A stretch of 64,000 nucleotides of DNA from Allacma fusca. Taxonomy: Eukaryota > Arthropoda > Collembola > Symphypleona > Sminthuridae. Positions 6,519 to 21,000 of this stretch are shown piece by piece. The stretch covers positions 51,842,386 through 51,906,385 of the forward strand of contig OX359248.1 of NCBI GenBank assembly GCA_947179485.1, read 5' to 3'. Below the pieces are notes generated by a model that ran no database searches, was not told the origin of the DNA, and was given only the letters and a program-made list of their open reading frames with translations. Each line of letters opens with the position of its first letter. The stretch's first letter is position 1. The translations under genes were made by a program, and so were the position numbers.

Positions 6519-9500
6519 CGCGATGTGGCATTAGTTACAATGTGTTTTATTGCTGATATATACATGTACTTTCCGAGTTTCCCTACCACCCAGGTAAGGG
6601 TATACATATTACATAAATGATTCAATATAAGCCTTTTACCTTGATACAATAGCCCGCCCTTGAACAATACAGTATAAAACTTTCCCTATCAAGGGCATAA
6701 CGGGGCTTTGGGGATTAAGGTCACCTATACCTACAGCATGGGGCGTTTCAGGCCGCATGGGCATACACGGTATACCTACTGAGATTAACATCCATTGGTT
6801 TCTGCTCGATTCCCTTGTACAACTGTCCCTTTATGTGGAGATACAAAGGACACATTATTATTCCTCGAGTGTAATTACTCCTTCTGAGAGTCACTCCAAC
6901 AGAAGCCCAGATTATTGGGATTTATGAATGATTGGCAAAAACCTCAGCCGTACATACATATGCAATAGTACAGAGAGTAAGTGTCGTAATTTGAGATCTA
7001 CTTTCGAAGAACATTAAAATCATGGGTCACAGACTGGCTACAGCTCAAGAACCATTGAATTCATATATGGAGCAGCATCTTAAGCATATCATGCATTGTA
7101 TAGATAATTACTGGACACCGTCCTTACAACAGCATCCCTCAAAACCCCAGGATTTCACACTTTAATTTAATGAAGCAAATTGAATGGAAAAAATAGCATC
7201 TCAAAAAAATCTTATCGTATTCAACGTGTCTTGTATGGAACTATCCCCAATCCTCCCTCTGTAGCGTAACAAATTGAACTGGGGCTAAATTTGAAGTAAA
7301 ATTTCTTTAATCATATTTAATGTTAATGCTTAACAATTGTTACAAAAACAAATATTGTATTTGTCCATTTGTAAGAAAATGTGGTTTCAAAATTACGTTT
7401 GAACACATTGCTGCCACAACGGTATCAATTCTTGCCAATGGAAATGTTTACCTTGGCGTCGACCCGTCTACCAGGCCAAAGGAAAAGCTGGATCTAAAAA
7501 TTATTCATAAAACAAAATAAAAAATCTATTGATGGGGTGATTGAAGTATCACAAAATTCTTTACGAGTGACTATCATGAAGGCTTGTTCATTAAATCCAT
7601 GCAGAGTCATAAATCCAACAAACAATATAAGACGGTATATTTGAAACCCTTAAAAGAATATTATCCGAGCCGTCATTGTACATGCATCCAATACTGGACG
7701 TACATACAAACATCACAACAATGCACTTTCATGCCCATTCTATCACTCCAAGGTTTGCACACCATTGTATTGACCTCTCTCATTTACTAATGTGCTATAT
7801 AGCTCATCTACGTCTCTGTTGTGAACCCTCATCCCTACGTATACAGTGGACTGTTTTTACAAGTACGTCCTTTAGAGGAGAAAAATTTGACTCTTTTAAC
7901 AGCAAGCTCTTTTGTAATAGGAAAAAATTCTGGGAAATAAAAACTCACTAAGATGTACATCATTTGTCCCAATAGAAAAAATCCTCTTATGAGAGCGTTC
8001 CTTCTAACGTGAGTTAATTCTAAAGTTCGATTCAAATCATTGGAATTTCTACACATTTCACAGGTTACATGGGCCAGGCCTGGAGACGAGCAAGTACATA
8101 AGTAGATATATGGAAAGGCTGGGAAGGTATCTGTGTAAGGGAGTATTCCAAGCATTAAACTCCAGGCAACCCTCACAAAAGCAATGGCATGGAGAGGATA
8201 CGAGCGAAAGAATAAAAATCCAACTTTTTGCTGACGCACGACATCTCCCGAAATGTCTCTGAACTAAAAATTCTCACTTCGTTGGAGATGTAATTTTTAA
8301 AGTGAACTTTGTAAATATTTTGCTATCAAGTCTCCACACCTCAACCACATAGCTTCCGTCCAGTCGTTTGGATTATTTGAGTGATGTTTTTTTGTCATTG
8401 AAGTGTCCCATGTAATTAACGGAATTAAAATATTACATTCACACTATTTCCCTAGGAAAACCCACGAATGACATGAACTCTTTTGAAAAGTATGTTAAGC
8501 AAAGGCTACGGATATATAACTATCCATACAAAGTATAATGAGAGAATTTTATTCACGAATGTGTGAACACGCAGAGTTAAATTCATTCATACTATAAATC
8601 ATCCAGTGTAAAGGAATTTTGATTTATTACCATAATAAAAAAAAATTAAATAGCGTTAAAACTCACGCAGGAAAAAATCTCCCTTGGATTTGATGAAGCA
8701 ACATTTCCATGAGTCATGGAAATTTTGTATACACTAGCAAAATAATATCTGACGGGAGATACGTTTACAATTATTAGAATAATAATTAGAGTACATTTTG
8801 TTACGTAACACTCATCCCTTTACACAGTGGGTCTCTTGTTTATACATATAAGGGTTGCTGTTATGCTCCTATAAGGAGACGACCCCGTATGGAACATCAA
8901 CGAGTCGACTAGACATTAAGCATATCTATTCTGCATGAAAGTTAAGTAGTGTAACGTTCATAAATCTTATTTGTAGAATCTTCTACACTCAGCGGCTCAA
9001 GTTCAAGGGATAACTCAAATAAAAAAAATACATTGAAATGCAGGACACGCATGGGATTCTTTCTCATAAGATACAGGAAGTTACTGAATTAAATTTTAAT
9101 GACTTGATTAAAATCCCAGAATAGTCCCAGAACCCTCCTGCTGTTGGTGAAGGCTTTCTGGAATGTGGACTTGGATTTGCATTTGAAATGTTATCCAAAT
9201 TTAACTTTTTCAGGATAATTTTATGGACTTTTATCTTCCCTATAATTTTTACATTATACGAAATGTTACAATAATTTCCATAATTTGGAAGCACTATCTT
9301 CTAATTATGAATTACGGAATAGTTATCAATTATTATTCTTGTCTATCTGTAGTGCTTAGTTTTATGAAGCCCTACATTTTGCACACTTTTCAAAATCACC
9401 TCTCAAAAGGGTACCTTTAGGAATTGATGGTCCAGACAAATGTTACAAGTAACAATAAAATTCCGTCTGCTACAAATACTTTGTGATCCCCTTTAATTCC

Positions 9501-12500
9501 CCCGCACAGTCACTGTATTGAAAGGGAAATGTGTTCTGAGGGAATTGGACACGCTCTTAAATTTTTACCATCTTGTAGAAATTACGCGATACATATAAAA
9601 AAAACAATGCGTGGCTGGTGATAAGTGAGCTTTGCCAGGGATTCCCAAGTCACGTTATAAATTATGACAAGGTCATCTCAGATCATTAATAAAACTCGTA
9701 TTCTCTTAGCATCCCCAACACTCCACATAGATTTTACCTGCAATCATTTATAGTAATTACTAATCTTTATTTAGTGACACTGTAGAGGTCTAATTGCCAA
9801 TGGGAGGGACGGGGTTGTCTCCAAATGTGTCTGCTCCTTGAGAGAAATGCTTTATAAGGCCCTTATATCTATAGTAAGAGGTCACTGTACGTATTACAAA
9901 TAGTTACCAGTCGTGCAATTTTTATTCAACTTCCAAGTGCAGTTTTTAATTTGAGTGGATGCAGTTTGTTAGGGAAGCTTTACCACTAGAGATTTATCAG
10001 TTTCTCGGGTCTTCACAAAATTCTTTGACCGAAGGTTATAAAAGTAATTCTAATCATTTTTATACCCATTTGCCTTGTCAAAGGGTGAGCCGAAGATCTT
10101 CCCATAAACTTTCCTTGTTCACAATTTTACTATATATAATGATACTAGGTACGTAGCGCTGGGGGCAGTTGGGAAAATCTTCCATTTGAGCATTACTTTT
10201 GAAGTAAAGGGAAAACTTGAAGGAGAGAAGAACTTGATGACAAACTACCAGTGCTTATCATCAGTTGTGGTAGTTTGTAATAATAGGATGCTCCTATATT
10301 CAATTGACACTGTCAGCCTAACTCGTTTTCCTGTAACCTTCCATTTATTTATAACTCTTGAGGACGGAGTCTCACATCTTGTACCGCCCTTTGGTTGTAC
10401 ATACCTGTGGGATCTAAAGATTAAAAGGATTTTTATAAATTCTAGACTCTTTGGCCTTTCAATTCAAATCCATTAGGAGGGCACGCCCACGAGCAGGGAA
10501 ATAAATAACTTTGAGAGTAAATTGATAAAAGTCAGTGAATTTTTATTTCAAGAGATTTTTAAAAAGCTCCTATGTTTTTCTATATTTTATTAAACAATTT
10601 AAGGCAGAGCCTCTACATGGGATGCACTTCCTGTGGGAGAAATCTTGATAGCAGCAGGATTTGATGCACCCTGATATCTTCTAAAATCCAAGCTTTAACA
10701 TTGTATTAAAAAATGTGTCTAAATAAAATGTTTTTGTTTTCTCCAGTAAATAAAATATACATACATATCTACATACATCCATGTGCTGAAGGTATCTTAC
10801 AAGGAGGACTCTAATAAGGGTAGTACAATGAAACATTTTCCGTACATTAGTCTATGGTGAAGTACAAAATAGACTAAAATAGCTCTCGGATTCTCTCCCA
10901 GAAAAAAGACACTTTTAACAATGAACAATGTTTATTTAATATGGAATGAATAGGGCTTGATATCCTTTCAGAATGCTTTCCAGCTCCGGGACAGATCCCA
11001 TACTGAAAAAATTGAGAGGGACAAAAGGAGAGATGAGAAGGGCGGTTCGAGACTTGGATGGATGGAGGAAAGGCCGGCTACGAGAATGGCTCTCCACTTT
11101 GATACAATCATGGAACCTTGATAGATCCCATTGAAAAATCTCATTCGTTTGGATCTCATTGGCTCCCAGACTCTCCTTTTTCATCCTTATTTCAAAGGAT
11201 GAATGGATTCCAGAAACGGCATCTGATAAGTTTCCCTTTCCATTGTGGAGTTAATCAGGAATGGAGTCCCAAATTGGGCTCAATCTAGTCACTTGCCCTT
11301 ATTGGGAGTGCCTTTAGGAACACACGCTCATACATAGACAATTGATCTTTTCGGAGTAATATAAACATACATAGATACACATAATTGCATAAAAACGAAC
11401 AGACTGACAATGTTTCCAGGAACTTTGACGTCATTCCTTAAATTGGGCTGGATGGTATTTTGTAAGGGAAATAAGACACAATGGCAGATATTCCCATGAA
11501 GAGTTTGACTTTCAAATGTAATAAAAATATTGGGGGAAAAAATGCTCCTCTATAGTAATTCGGTGGCGTTATTTAAAGTGAACAAATATTAAAGAGAGTT
11601 TTTTTCAGTAGAAATTTGAGTCAGTTAGAAAGTTTCCGTTAAAAGAAATCTAATTGGCTATTGGTTCATATGCGTTGTCTAGTATCTAATTCCCTTTTGC
11701 AGTATTTTTTGAAAGCTGATTAATAATAAGAGATGCCCAGGTTATGAAGTGCAGGTGACGCAAAATCCTGACTGTGATTAACTTCTTTAATCCAGAGACC
11801 AAATACTGTAATATTGTGCAATGAGATAATAATGATACAATAATAACAAAAAGAAATATTTGCTCCAATAGTAAAAATGATCTTTTATGGATGAATCTAA
11901 AAGTGAATGTATTTTATATGATTGATATTACAGATAGATTGTAGTAATTACTGTAAAATGTGTTTATTGGGATCGTATGTAAAGAATTCAAATAAACTGG
12001 CGAAATTGAATAAATCCATTATTTCAGGAGGCTCTCCTGGCCTTAACAAATTGAAGAGAATTTATTCAAAAATTCTTGTTTAACCTCCTGCAGAGCTCTT
12101 GACACATTCAAAGTCTAAGGTCCTACATTGAGGCTCCAATGCTGACATTTCCTACGCTGTCCACTCCCCTTGGTCACCTTGGAACTGTACTTTTATTGCC
12201 TACAAAAATTAACATAAACAATGTCCACATAAGATTCTTTAAGAGGCTCTTTAATTTATTTCTGACGACCTATTTCCCCCATGAAATCTCTGACAGAACA
12301 ACCTACTCGTCAAGATCAAGACGAGCTTCGAAGATAAGCTTTGTCTTTGGATGATATTTATATAATTAATTACACGTGTAGTAATTATTCCCAACATGTC
12401 CAGATCTCTATGTGAAGATCACCAGGAAGACTTCTAGAAATGAATACAAAAAATATCATTGGAGCAAAACCCACTGAAAAGATAATCCATGGGGAGCACT

Positions 12501-12501
12501 C
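6519..12501. other. Noncoding stretch, no gene recognised
   Basis: AT-rich single-copy-looking DNA. Frames on both strands are shorter than about 135 codons and show no family motif. The 134-codon minus-strand frame at 7835-8239 has no recognisable domain. I see no obvious transposon ends or tandem repeats. The right terminus of the Polinton should lie at or just before the start of this stretch. Confidence 0.5.
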
Positions 12502-12512
12502 AGAGAGAGAGA

Positions 12513-12562
<50 letters not shown>
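12502..12562. repeat. (AG)n microsatellite, about 61 bp
   Basis: Alternating AG with one GGG interruption near 12515. It produces Arg/Glu runs on one strand and Leu/Ser runs on the other, which explains the overlapping open frames at 12385-12812. Confidence 0.95.
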
Positions 12563-12563
<1 letters not shown>

Positions 12564-13458
12564 GGAGTGAGGTAGGTATAATAAGATGGAGTGAAACGGG
12601 AAGAGGACATAAAGGTCTGGAAATTTTATTTCCTTTTTTCGGGAGGGACTTCCCTCGCCTTTTAACAGTGTTTTCACCAATCCACTCCAGATCAAAATCT
12701 CCTCTGTAGAGAATAGCTCTGCCATGCATGCGTGATGAAGATGGGATGAAAGACGAGAATAGAGCTCTCTCGCTTCACCAACCACCAATCTGCCACAGCC
12801 ACTGCACCACACACGCCAATCTCCCCGTATGTACTTACTACAGTCCAGTATTTTTATGAAAACACTCCAGGAAAAAAAAAAAAATTAAAATTAAAAATCC
12901 TCTGCTCTTTGGAATCTTGGGAAATTTTGAAGGATTTTAAATACTTGACTTTGAGCATGTGGACCCCGACGGAGTCATTTTAGGACATAGGCGTTTGTCA
13001 TAGTCAGAGCTAACTGTAGTTCTGTATCCCTCCCTGTACTCGAGCCAGTGATACAGACATAGACACATGATCCTCATACAGTATCCATATGTGAGAAAGG
13101 AAAGATGAGGAAAAAAAGGGATGCTGATGCTGCTCAAAGAGACAAAATGGCTGATTTCCCTTCCTTCTTGTCATGTCACTCATACGCGTAGGTCCAATTG
13201 TACGTACATACTCATACATGGAAAGAACAACACAACTGACACACTCACAAGTCATAAGGTAAGAACATACAGACTTTGACTCATTACTCACATCCATAGA
13301 CACAGACACAACTCCTACATTTTAGGAGTTGTTGGGAGCCCTCATTTGGCTCAGGCCATACCTATTCTATAAGAGCCATCGTCTAACACCTTCAAGAGAC
13401 AAACACACATCGCTCTTTCACTTCCTCCATTACATTTCTCCCTGTCTCTCTCTCTCCC

Positions 13459-13485
13459 TCACTCACTCACTCACTCACTCACTCA
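13459..13485. repeat. (ACTC)n microsatellite
   Basis: About six and a half tandem ACTC units inside a longer polypyrimidine tract that also holds a short (TC)n. Confidence 0.9.
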
Positions 13486-15009
13486 TCCTCTAATCTCTTA
13501 TTCATTTATTTATTCAACTGATTTTTATCTTATACCCTCCATCTTCCCAACCTTATCATTCCTCCAAATAACATCCACATATTCAAACATTCCCTCCTTT
13601 TCCAGACAGGTTTCCCCCCTCTCATACATACCTAACCCTCTCGAGTCCCATGATAGGCAAAGAAACTTAGTCTTTGTAGTAAAAAAAACCTGAATTCATT
13701 TTTTTTATCACAAATCACTCCTCAAGTTTATATACTTCAGCATGCTCGAGCTTCTTATAAGGCTTAGGCCATAGGGATATAGATATCTTACCCCCTATAC
13801 ATATTATATAAAGATCTGTACACAGATCCTCCTCCTATCTACAGCTATTCATCTGGGCTATACAGATGTAGAGATAGGGATTAATTCCCCAATTGAGTTT
13901 CTCTCCTAATCTTTTCAAATAACAAAAATTGAGGGATTCGGAGAAAATTTCAAAATTGGATGGAAATTTTAAGGGATTTCCTTTTGGGATTTCGTCCCAT
14001 TAGAGAAAGAGCTTTTTTTAATTCAGACAGAAGGGACAAGAGCCATTTTATTTTCAAGGACTGTATGGGAAATTGGCGTCAGTTGTTTTTGGGAGGTACC
14101 ATTTTTTTCCGTTGGGTCTGTATCAAGGTTTATTTCAAGGGTGGACGGATTTATTGGCAAAATTTCCGGGCGGGAAACAGTTCCACAAAGGTTGTAACTG
14201 TCGTTTGGGATTTTTGAGTTGTCCCAGCCAATGGTCAGTATCTACTACATGTCAAAAGTAGGAGAATGAAGTAGGTCAGAAATTTAGCCTGGGAAAGAGG
14301 GGCTATTGATAGGGGAGTTGGATAATTTCTGCACCCTTATGTGACATCTCATTATTTTGAGCAAGGGCAAAGGTACGGGCCTTTTTCGTAAAAGACCCAT
14401 TGAGAATTGAGACCTGGTGTATATACAGTATAGCTTCCAATGCTATTTTGATACGCTGTAAAATACATGAATAGCTTCTACGTATATACATATATATATA
14501 TAGGGACGCCATGGAAGAGGGACTTTTGGTCAAATTGCCAATTCCGGGCGTAGGAGCCTATCAGAAACCAAGGCATGAACAATGGCCATAGAAAAGCACA
14601 TCTGTCCCTTTTTGAGAACAGTTCATTTATTCGTTATGCGAAAAGAAAAAAAAATAACGACATGACGCTTCCACCATTTTTGCGAATGGCTTATATATAC
14701 TATTGCTAAATAGACAGAAAGGTAACCGAAATTCGTCACTGATATTTTGCCCTTTATCCCTTCCCTTCCCAATCTCCTCTCAGTTAGACGCAGTTGAGTT
14801 TCCTCAACGGCTACTACTACCACAACTACGACTACTACTGCTAGTACCCACAAGCCTGGAGAGAGACGGACAGAGGAAGAGGAAATTCAAAAGCCGGATT
14901 TTGTAAAAATCTGTTGATTGAAATCTCATCTTGTGTGACAAGGAGTCAGGGGAAAAATCAGTGTGGGCAATAATAAGTGCAATGGCAGAGGAAAGTCCTA
15001 AGGAGGGAG

Positions 15010-15037
15010 TCTCGATGACAAGTCAATGTCATCGAGA
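15010..15037. other. Perfect 11-bp inverted repeat with 6-nt loop
   Basis: TCTCGATGACA (15010-15020) and TGTCATCGAGA (15027-15037) are exact reverse complements around a six-base spacer. No tandem or transposon context is apparent. Confidence 0.8.
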
Positions 15038-15234
15038 GGGTTGGGAAAAAAAACCGGATTATTACCTTCAAGGAACTCAACACACTGGTCTGAGACCGAG
15101 AGGATAAGAAAATACTAATTCCCCTGGTAAAGATTTTAGATTTTTCATTTTTTTTAAAACTAGTACGGCTGAGAAAAAACTCCTTGTTTATTTTTTTTAT
15201 GGAGTTGAATGTTGCTGATTGAGAGTTATTGCTC

Positions 15235-15268
15235 AGAGAGAGAGAGAGGGAGAGAGAGAGGGAGAGAG
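15235..15268. repeat. (AG)n microsatellite with GGG interruptions
   Basis: AG units interrupted twice by GGG. Confidence 0.9.
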
Positions 15269-17490
15269 TCATTACTAAAAAAATATGTTTTATGAACCAA
15301 ATTGTTTTCACAGACTACCACCAAATTACCAGCTAAAATGTACCCATGTTTTTATTCTAGGATTTTCCTACTTCCTCTGATGACAAGTGAGATGTTGACA
15401 GGAGATTTTTTCAAGATTGATTCAACTCTATGTAGTAGTCCCATCAGCACATACACTTGTAATTACATGCACATAAATAGTCGGGCTGACTATAAGGTCA
15501 GTCAAATTTTCCTCTAGGCTTTGCTTCCATAAAGCTTCCAATCTTGCATACTTTCTTCCAAGGATTGCATCTACAAAAAATCTCCTTAAACTTTTCTTCA
15601 ATTTCCACTATTTCAAAAAAATAGGGACATTTTCACAATTGAATTTAGTATATGGTTTATTGAGTGTACATTGAAATAAATTCGGAACAAATTCTTAATT
15701 TTTTCCCGACCCTCTGTAAATAAAGACATATTCCCAATATGACTAGTAATAATTCCACATGTGATTTATGGGCATGTAGGAAAGTACTGGGAAGATAAAT
15801 AAACTCAAAATATATGTAAGGGAGGGTTTATTAAAATTAGAGCAATAATGTTGTATAATTTTTTCGAGTATTTTTTTTACAACCTCTAGTGATGGCACAC
15901 GTTGTAGACAAAAATACAGACAGATGCTATAGATACTAGAAGCTAACATGGAGATACATCCTCCTGGTGTTTCAGGAGGGACTTGAAAGAAAATCTTATT
16001 TTAAAAAAATATATAGATACTTTACTCTAATATAGATAGATACTCCTTAGGTACTCTCTCCTTAACCCTTGGCTTTTTCTCCTGCTGGAGAGGAACTATT
16101 GCTTCAATTTAAGATTTTATGGTGGGGAGCTCTCTTGTATTATTGCACTTATATAATAAGAGCTGAAACTATTGCCGGCACTTCTTCTCCTTCCTCTCAA
16201 ATATTATTCTATAGAAGGGCTAAGAAATGAGAGAGAAACCCACATGGATGTAAACATGAGTAACCCTTTTTTCCTCGTCCCTGGATATTCTGTATGATGG
16301 GAGGGCTGAATGGGAAAATAGGGGGGAAAAGAGTGCTATTTACGTAACAAATTCTCTCTTATATGGGGAAAGAGAGGAAAAGGGCTTTGGACATTGTTTC
16401 CACCAAGGATGACGTGAACTGTAGAGTCAGCACTTACGCATGTTTTTTACTATTTACCACCCGTCTTTGCAATTGACATTTATACTTTGAAGTGGAGGCA
16501 AAGAAGATAAAGCAAGACGAAGGAAGATTATAGGATTCTGTCATTCCCATTCATATACATTCTCCTTGAAATTACACTCCGCTGTCAAGGAAGAGCTTCA
16601 AATGGAATTATCTTTTGCGTATGGATAATAGCCTGCTCACTTTTTCCTTGTCATATGTCACGTCGGGCGTAGCGTTAGGTTTATGTATGGTCCTGTACCA
16701 GTCATAGGATTGAGTGCATCAAGGGGAACTACATATGGGAGTGGACGTCCAGGTCGAGACAGAGGAATATGAAATGAGGACTTTTGTAGAAATGACGAGA
16801 CAATTTTATCTGTTCCTCAGCCTCTGGAACAAGTTGTAACCCTTCCAGGGGTTCCCCATTTATTTCTTCAAAATATTCATGTTTTAACCCTAGGATTCAC
16901 ATTTTATTGACCTGTAACCCTTCGTCATGGGATGGGAGTTCTTTGTGGGCTTCCAACAACTCGGATAGCGTCGACTCTTTGACGCATATTTTTATTACTT
17001 AATTCCTTCCTCCCATAGTTACTTCATTCTTTTTTTCCTTCTCTCTCTCATCTCTCTGGCCCAACTTCACTTTTCTTTAAATTTTTACAATTCAATTAGT
17101 ATTCAGCCATGTTCGGATCCTACCCTGATACTTGTAAAGAGAATTCCTCCACAATTTCCCTCATGTAATTATATGGATACTGTGGGCAGTGGGATCCGAA
17201 TTCAATTCGTACTTGATCTTTCTTATCATGTAATTACACACAACAAAAATTAATATGTTGAGAATCCAAGCCTGAAATTAATCCTCCCTGGCAAAATCTC
17301 ACTTTGTTTGGAAAATAAAACTGATATTTTTATGATAGCTGTATTCTTGTAGAATTTTTATGCAATTAATTCAAAAGAGAAACATGTTTCCCAAAATCTG
17401 AGTTTTGATTGTAGCTGAGCGGAGGGATCAATTACGCTCCTTGTGGGGCTTCTTTTATGAAGAGAATCATTGTTTTTAGTAATCCTGAGT

Positions 17491-17880
17491 GAAATATTAG
17501 ATTGATTCATATTTTTAGTTCAAATTCTGGCTTTGTAAGATTACGCCAAATAATTACGGGAGGTGGAGGCCGCCTCTGGGGTGAGATATATTTGATAGTA
17601 AAATATTGCATCTGTAAACAAATTATTGTGAGGGAAATTATGTTATCCCGGAAAGGATTGAATGACGGATTGACTGTCATAAAATCCGAGAGGTATCTCT
17701 TGATTGAGTGTCGTGAGCGGCAAGGGATAAAGGACAGGAAAAATCCGCATTAGTCAAGGAGTCCTGTGGCAGAGACACGAGCGATTATTGGAGAGCTCGT
17801 TAAAAGACAAGAACGGGATTGCATAAGCCTATCGAATGTCATTGAGATGGAAAAAAATTGGAGAAGAATCCGCCGAGCCT
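17491..17880. promoter_or_regulatory. Motif-dense island, possible enhancer (speculative)
   Basis: A repeat-free stretch with more CG than its surroundings. It contains a forkhead-like TGTAAACA beside an AATTA homeodomain core (near 17613), a TGACTGTCA (near 17670) of the Meis/homothorax type and a GGAGGTGGAGGCCGCCTC near 17560. These are common short motifs. Their clustering is suggestive only. Confidence 0.15.
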
Positions 17881-17993
17881 TGATCCCAACATGTATTTAG
17901 GTTCAATTGTCACGGAGAGGGATCGTAAAACTCGGACTTGATATTCTCATTTGATACCGCCAGAAGAATCATTTCGAATTAGGAATTTTTCCC

Positions 17994-18018
17994 TTCTCTC
18001 TCTCTCTCTCTCTCTCTT
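17994..18018. repeat. (CT)n microsatellite
   Basis: Uninterrupted CT/TC alternation. Confidence 0.9.
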
Positions 18019-21000
18019 TCCCAACACACCAGAGTCATATCAATGACATCAGGAAACAATAACATTAAAATCCAAAGGTGAAAAGAAAGTATTGAAGAAA
18101 AACTGGATTCAGTTTTGGAAACTAGTCATCTGTCTATTGGACGCCCACATGGTCTCTTCTCCCTTGCACACATCCTTACTCTCTTAGACTATCTATTGAT
18201 TGAGTCAAGTAAGAAAGGATGTTCGGCTGACAAGGTACGAGCAGCTTGATCTTATTTATTAGAAGGAATTAGACTGATTTAAGACTCTTGATTCCATTTT
18301 GAGTTGAAAAGTTTTTCGTTTTTCCCCCCTTAATGGCCGCCTATATCCTTGGAACATGTTTAAGAGCAGATGAGATTTTTTTTTCTATCCTTTTAGAATC
18401 TACTAGAGCCAGGTGATATAGGAGCTGCTGTTGTTTTAACTGGTTACTGTTGTTGTTTCTAGTCTGTTGATTGACGTGATAAGGATTTTGAAAGGCTATG
18501 CCTTCACTTCGTATGCGGTAAAGCTTGTGTGTAGGAAAAAGTTTCAAGCTGGAATTTCAAAGCAAACATACAGAGAGAAACACACTCACATATTCAAGCA
18601 CACACATACACACTCACACACACACAAGAGAAAAAGAATCATGATTAGCCACATTGCCCAGACTTTAACGACCAGTTCTCATTCCAATTTCAGTGGATTA
18701 TTCAAGTTGAAAAACTCGTTTGTAAGTTTTACTTAAAAGGAAAAAACACTGATTTGAAACCAAATGTGATTATCACATTCTTTTGCCGCCAACATTTTAG
18801 TATTCCTGAAGCGAAAGATTTTTCTCTTGTAATTTCTATGTCACTACAGGATTTTCTCTTATTTTCCTCCTCCTTTAAAAAATTACAACTGGTTTTTTTT
18901 TTACCACAGATCCACGCAAAAATCACAAAGTTGCGTATACTATTTCCCACCTGTAATCCCAGAAGGACACTACCCTGTACAGTGGACCTTCCTCCCAGAA
19001 AATCTCCTTTTTAAAGAATCTTTCTTACCTACAAAATTTCAAAAATATCGAAACACATTCCCCAACGAACAATAATTTGTATTTTTAAAAAGCGAAAGAC
19101 TGGAGTGTCATATTTTGAGAGTCTTTATTCGAGCTTCAAAGTTCAAGTTTAGTCTTGATCTTTGAGGGATGCTCTCACGTCGTGAGTAAACTGTACCAGT
19201 ATTTTTCCTCGTGAGGAAACTAGTTACTCATAGTATTGATTTCCCTCGTGGATGATGTCTGTAATAATTTTAAATTCAAGAAGGGAATTTCAATGGGGCT
19301 GATTCCCTCCTTAATTTTTCTTGTCAAGCCTGAAAAGTCACCCCCAGCGGATTTTTTAACGATGGGACAAAGTCTCATTGCGAAAATGTTCATTTGTGCA
19401 GATGATCACTGACAGATGATGGAAGGAGGGAAGGAAGCATGCTACTAAAATGTAGGTAAAAGGCTGCCTAAATATTTGAGGGATGTGCGTATAATATTTC
19501 ATAATTTGACCATAAACTTGTAATTTACTACTCAGTGGGAAAAAGTACACCCTGTTCTTCATTAGAATTGACAACGGCTTTTACAACCTACATAAGTTAC
19601 ATGGGACAGGTTTAATTAGCATTACATTATATATATATATACATACACACACGGCTGCCAAAAAATTCTTCATTGACTAGCACCTCATAGGCTCCCTATA
19701 GTTTCCTCATGAAATGTTTCTGCTAATGGTCCTCCGTTCAAAAGGAACTTCCAGGTAGTTTCATCTTCTGACCATTTCCATTTCTTTTCACTGACCGCCA
19801 AAATATTTTGTACTCTTTATGGATTCTTGCACTCAAAGACATGTACTTGATTGACGTCAGCACTCAGGGTGAAGAGGAACTTTGGCTAAGGGCTCAGCTC
19901 CATAAAATGTCCTCTCCATCTGCGAAACTTTTGAGAGTAGTAAAACTAACGATGGTTTTTGTATATGTAATGCATACTTGAAGATTCATTTTGACGGGGA
20001 TATATATAGTCAGATTACATTTGAAGTATATACTGAGGAGAGCGGAGCTGATCGTTGAAGTTTCCAAGAAAAGAAACCATGTCTGAGACGAATTTTCGCT
20101 GAAAGTCTAACGGACGCAAGTCGAAATCGGAGAAAGGGCTTGAGCCTTTTCTCATAATGGAAGGGAGGGTTGGGCTTCCCAACCTCAAGCCTTTTCATTT
20201 GGCGAATCCCTTCTTTTTGCCACCTTTTACTATCAGAGATGTATATACCTCCAGGGGTCGTATATGAAGCCCTTTCCCCATATCCTTCCAATCTATAATT
20301 ATATAAAAATGAAAGCGTAGGATTTTTGGTACATGGGCCCAAATGTGAACCTAGAATTTAGGCGTATACAAAAATACAAGCGTAGGATAGAGCCATGTAT
20401 ACAATTTGAGCGTAGAAATTGCTCCCAAAAAATATACCTCATAAGGAACTCTATACACATTAAAGGATCCAATCCCTATAGAAATAAGGAGCCGTATGTA
20501 AGAGCACCTCAGGAGGGAAAAAAACGGAGGATTTCTGTTCGTAAAATTAGTTACATGTGTTGTAAAACCTAGCTCAGACATATTCTCTTGACATGGCAAA
20601 TCCACAAGTAACTTGACTCAACCAACCCATACATACATACATACATGTGAGGAACGGATGGAAGTTAATCTTACACGGGAAAGATTATTGCAGTCGTAAA
20701 AAAACTTGTTGTTATTGTTATTCCTGCTACATTTTCAGCTAGAAATAAATTTTCCTCCGTGAAGATTTTCCTTAACATTCTCAATTTGAGGAGTGTGTAG
20801 TGTGCACGAGGCACAGAGTACTATGTACGTATGTACCTTCTTGAGAGTCATGCACTGTAAATAAAATACAAGATAAAAACAGTAAATACCATGATAACGT
20901 CAAAAGGTACAAATTGTTATTTCGTGGAAATATTCCTTAATATCCAACAATGTTTTTCTGGAGGGTAATTTCCAAATTTTGATAAAAAAATCCTGAAATT

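Larger units (their letters stand above)
12563..17490. other. Noncoding stretch, no gene recognised
   Basis: Contains short simple repeats and an 11-bp hairpin, listed separately. No frame with a recognisable domain. Several polypyrimidine tracts (for example 13420-13620 and 17030-17070) are the main compositional feature. Confidence 0.45.

Noticed and set aside
7975-8050. tRNA-like GAGAGCGTT and GTTCGATTC on the plus strand
   Set aside because: Arms do not pair and a match to the B-box core of this quality is expected by chance in a window of this size.
12385-12812. Overlapping open frames on both strands with Arg/Glu or Ser/Leu runs
   Set aside because: They are open only because they cross the (AG)n array. 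Outside it there is no motif.
20010-20342. 110-codon basic minus-strand frame
   Set aside because: Protein-like at first sight, but no motif, no neighbouring exon and no codon or homology support.
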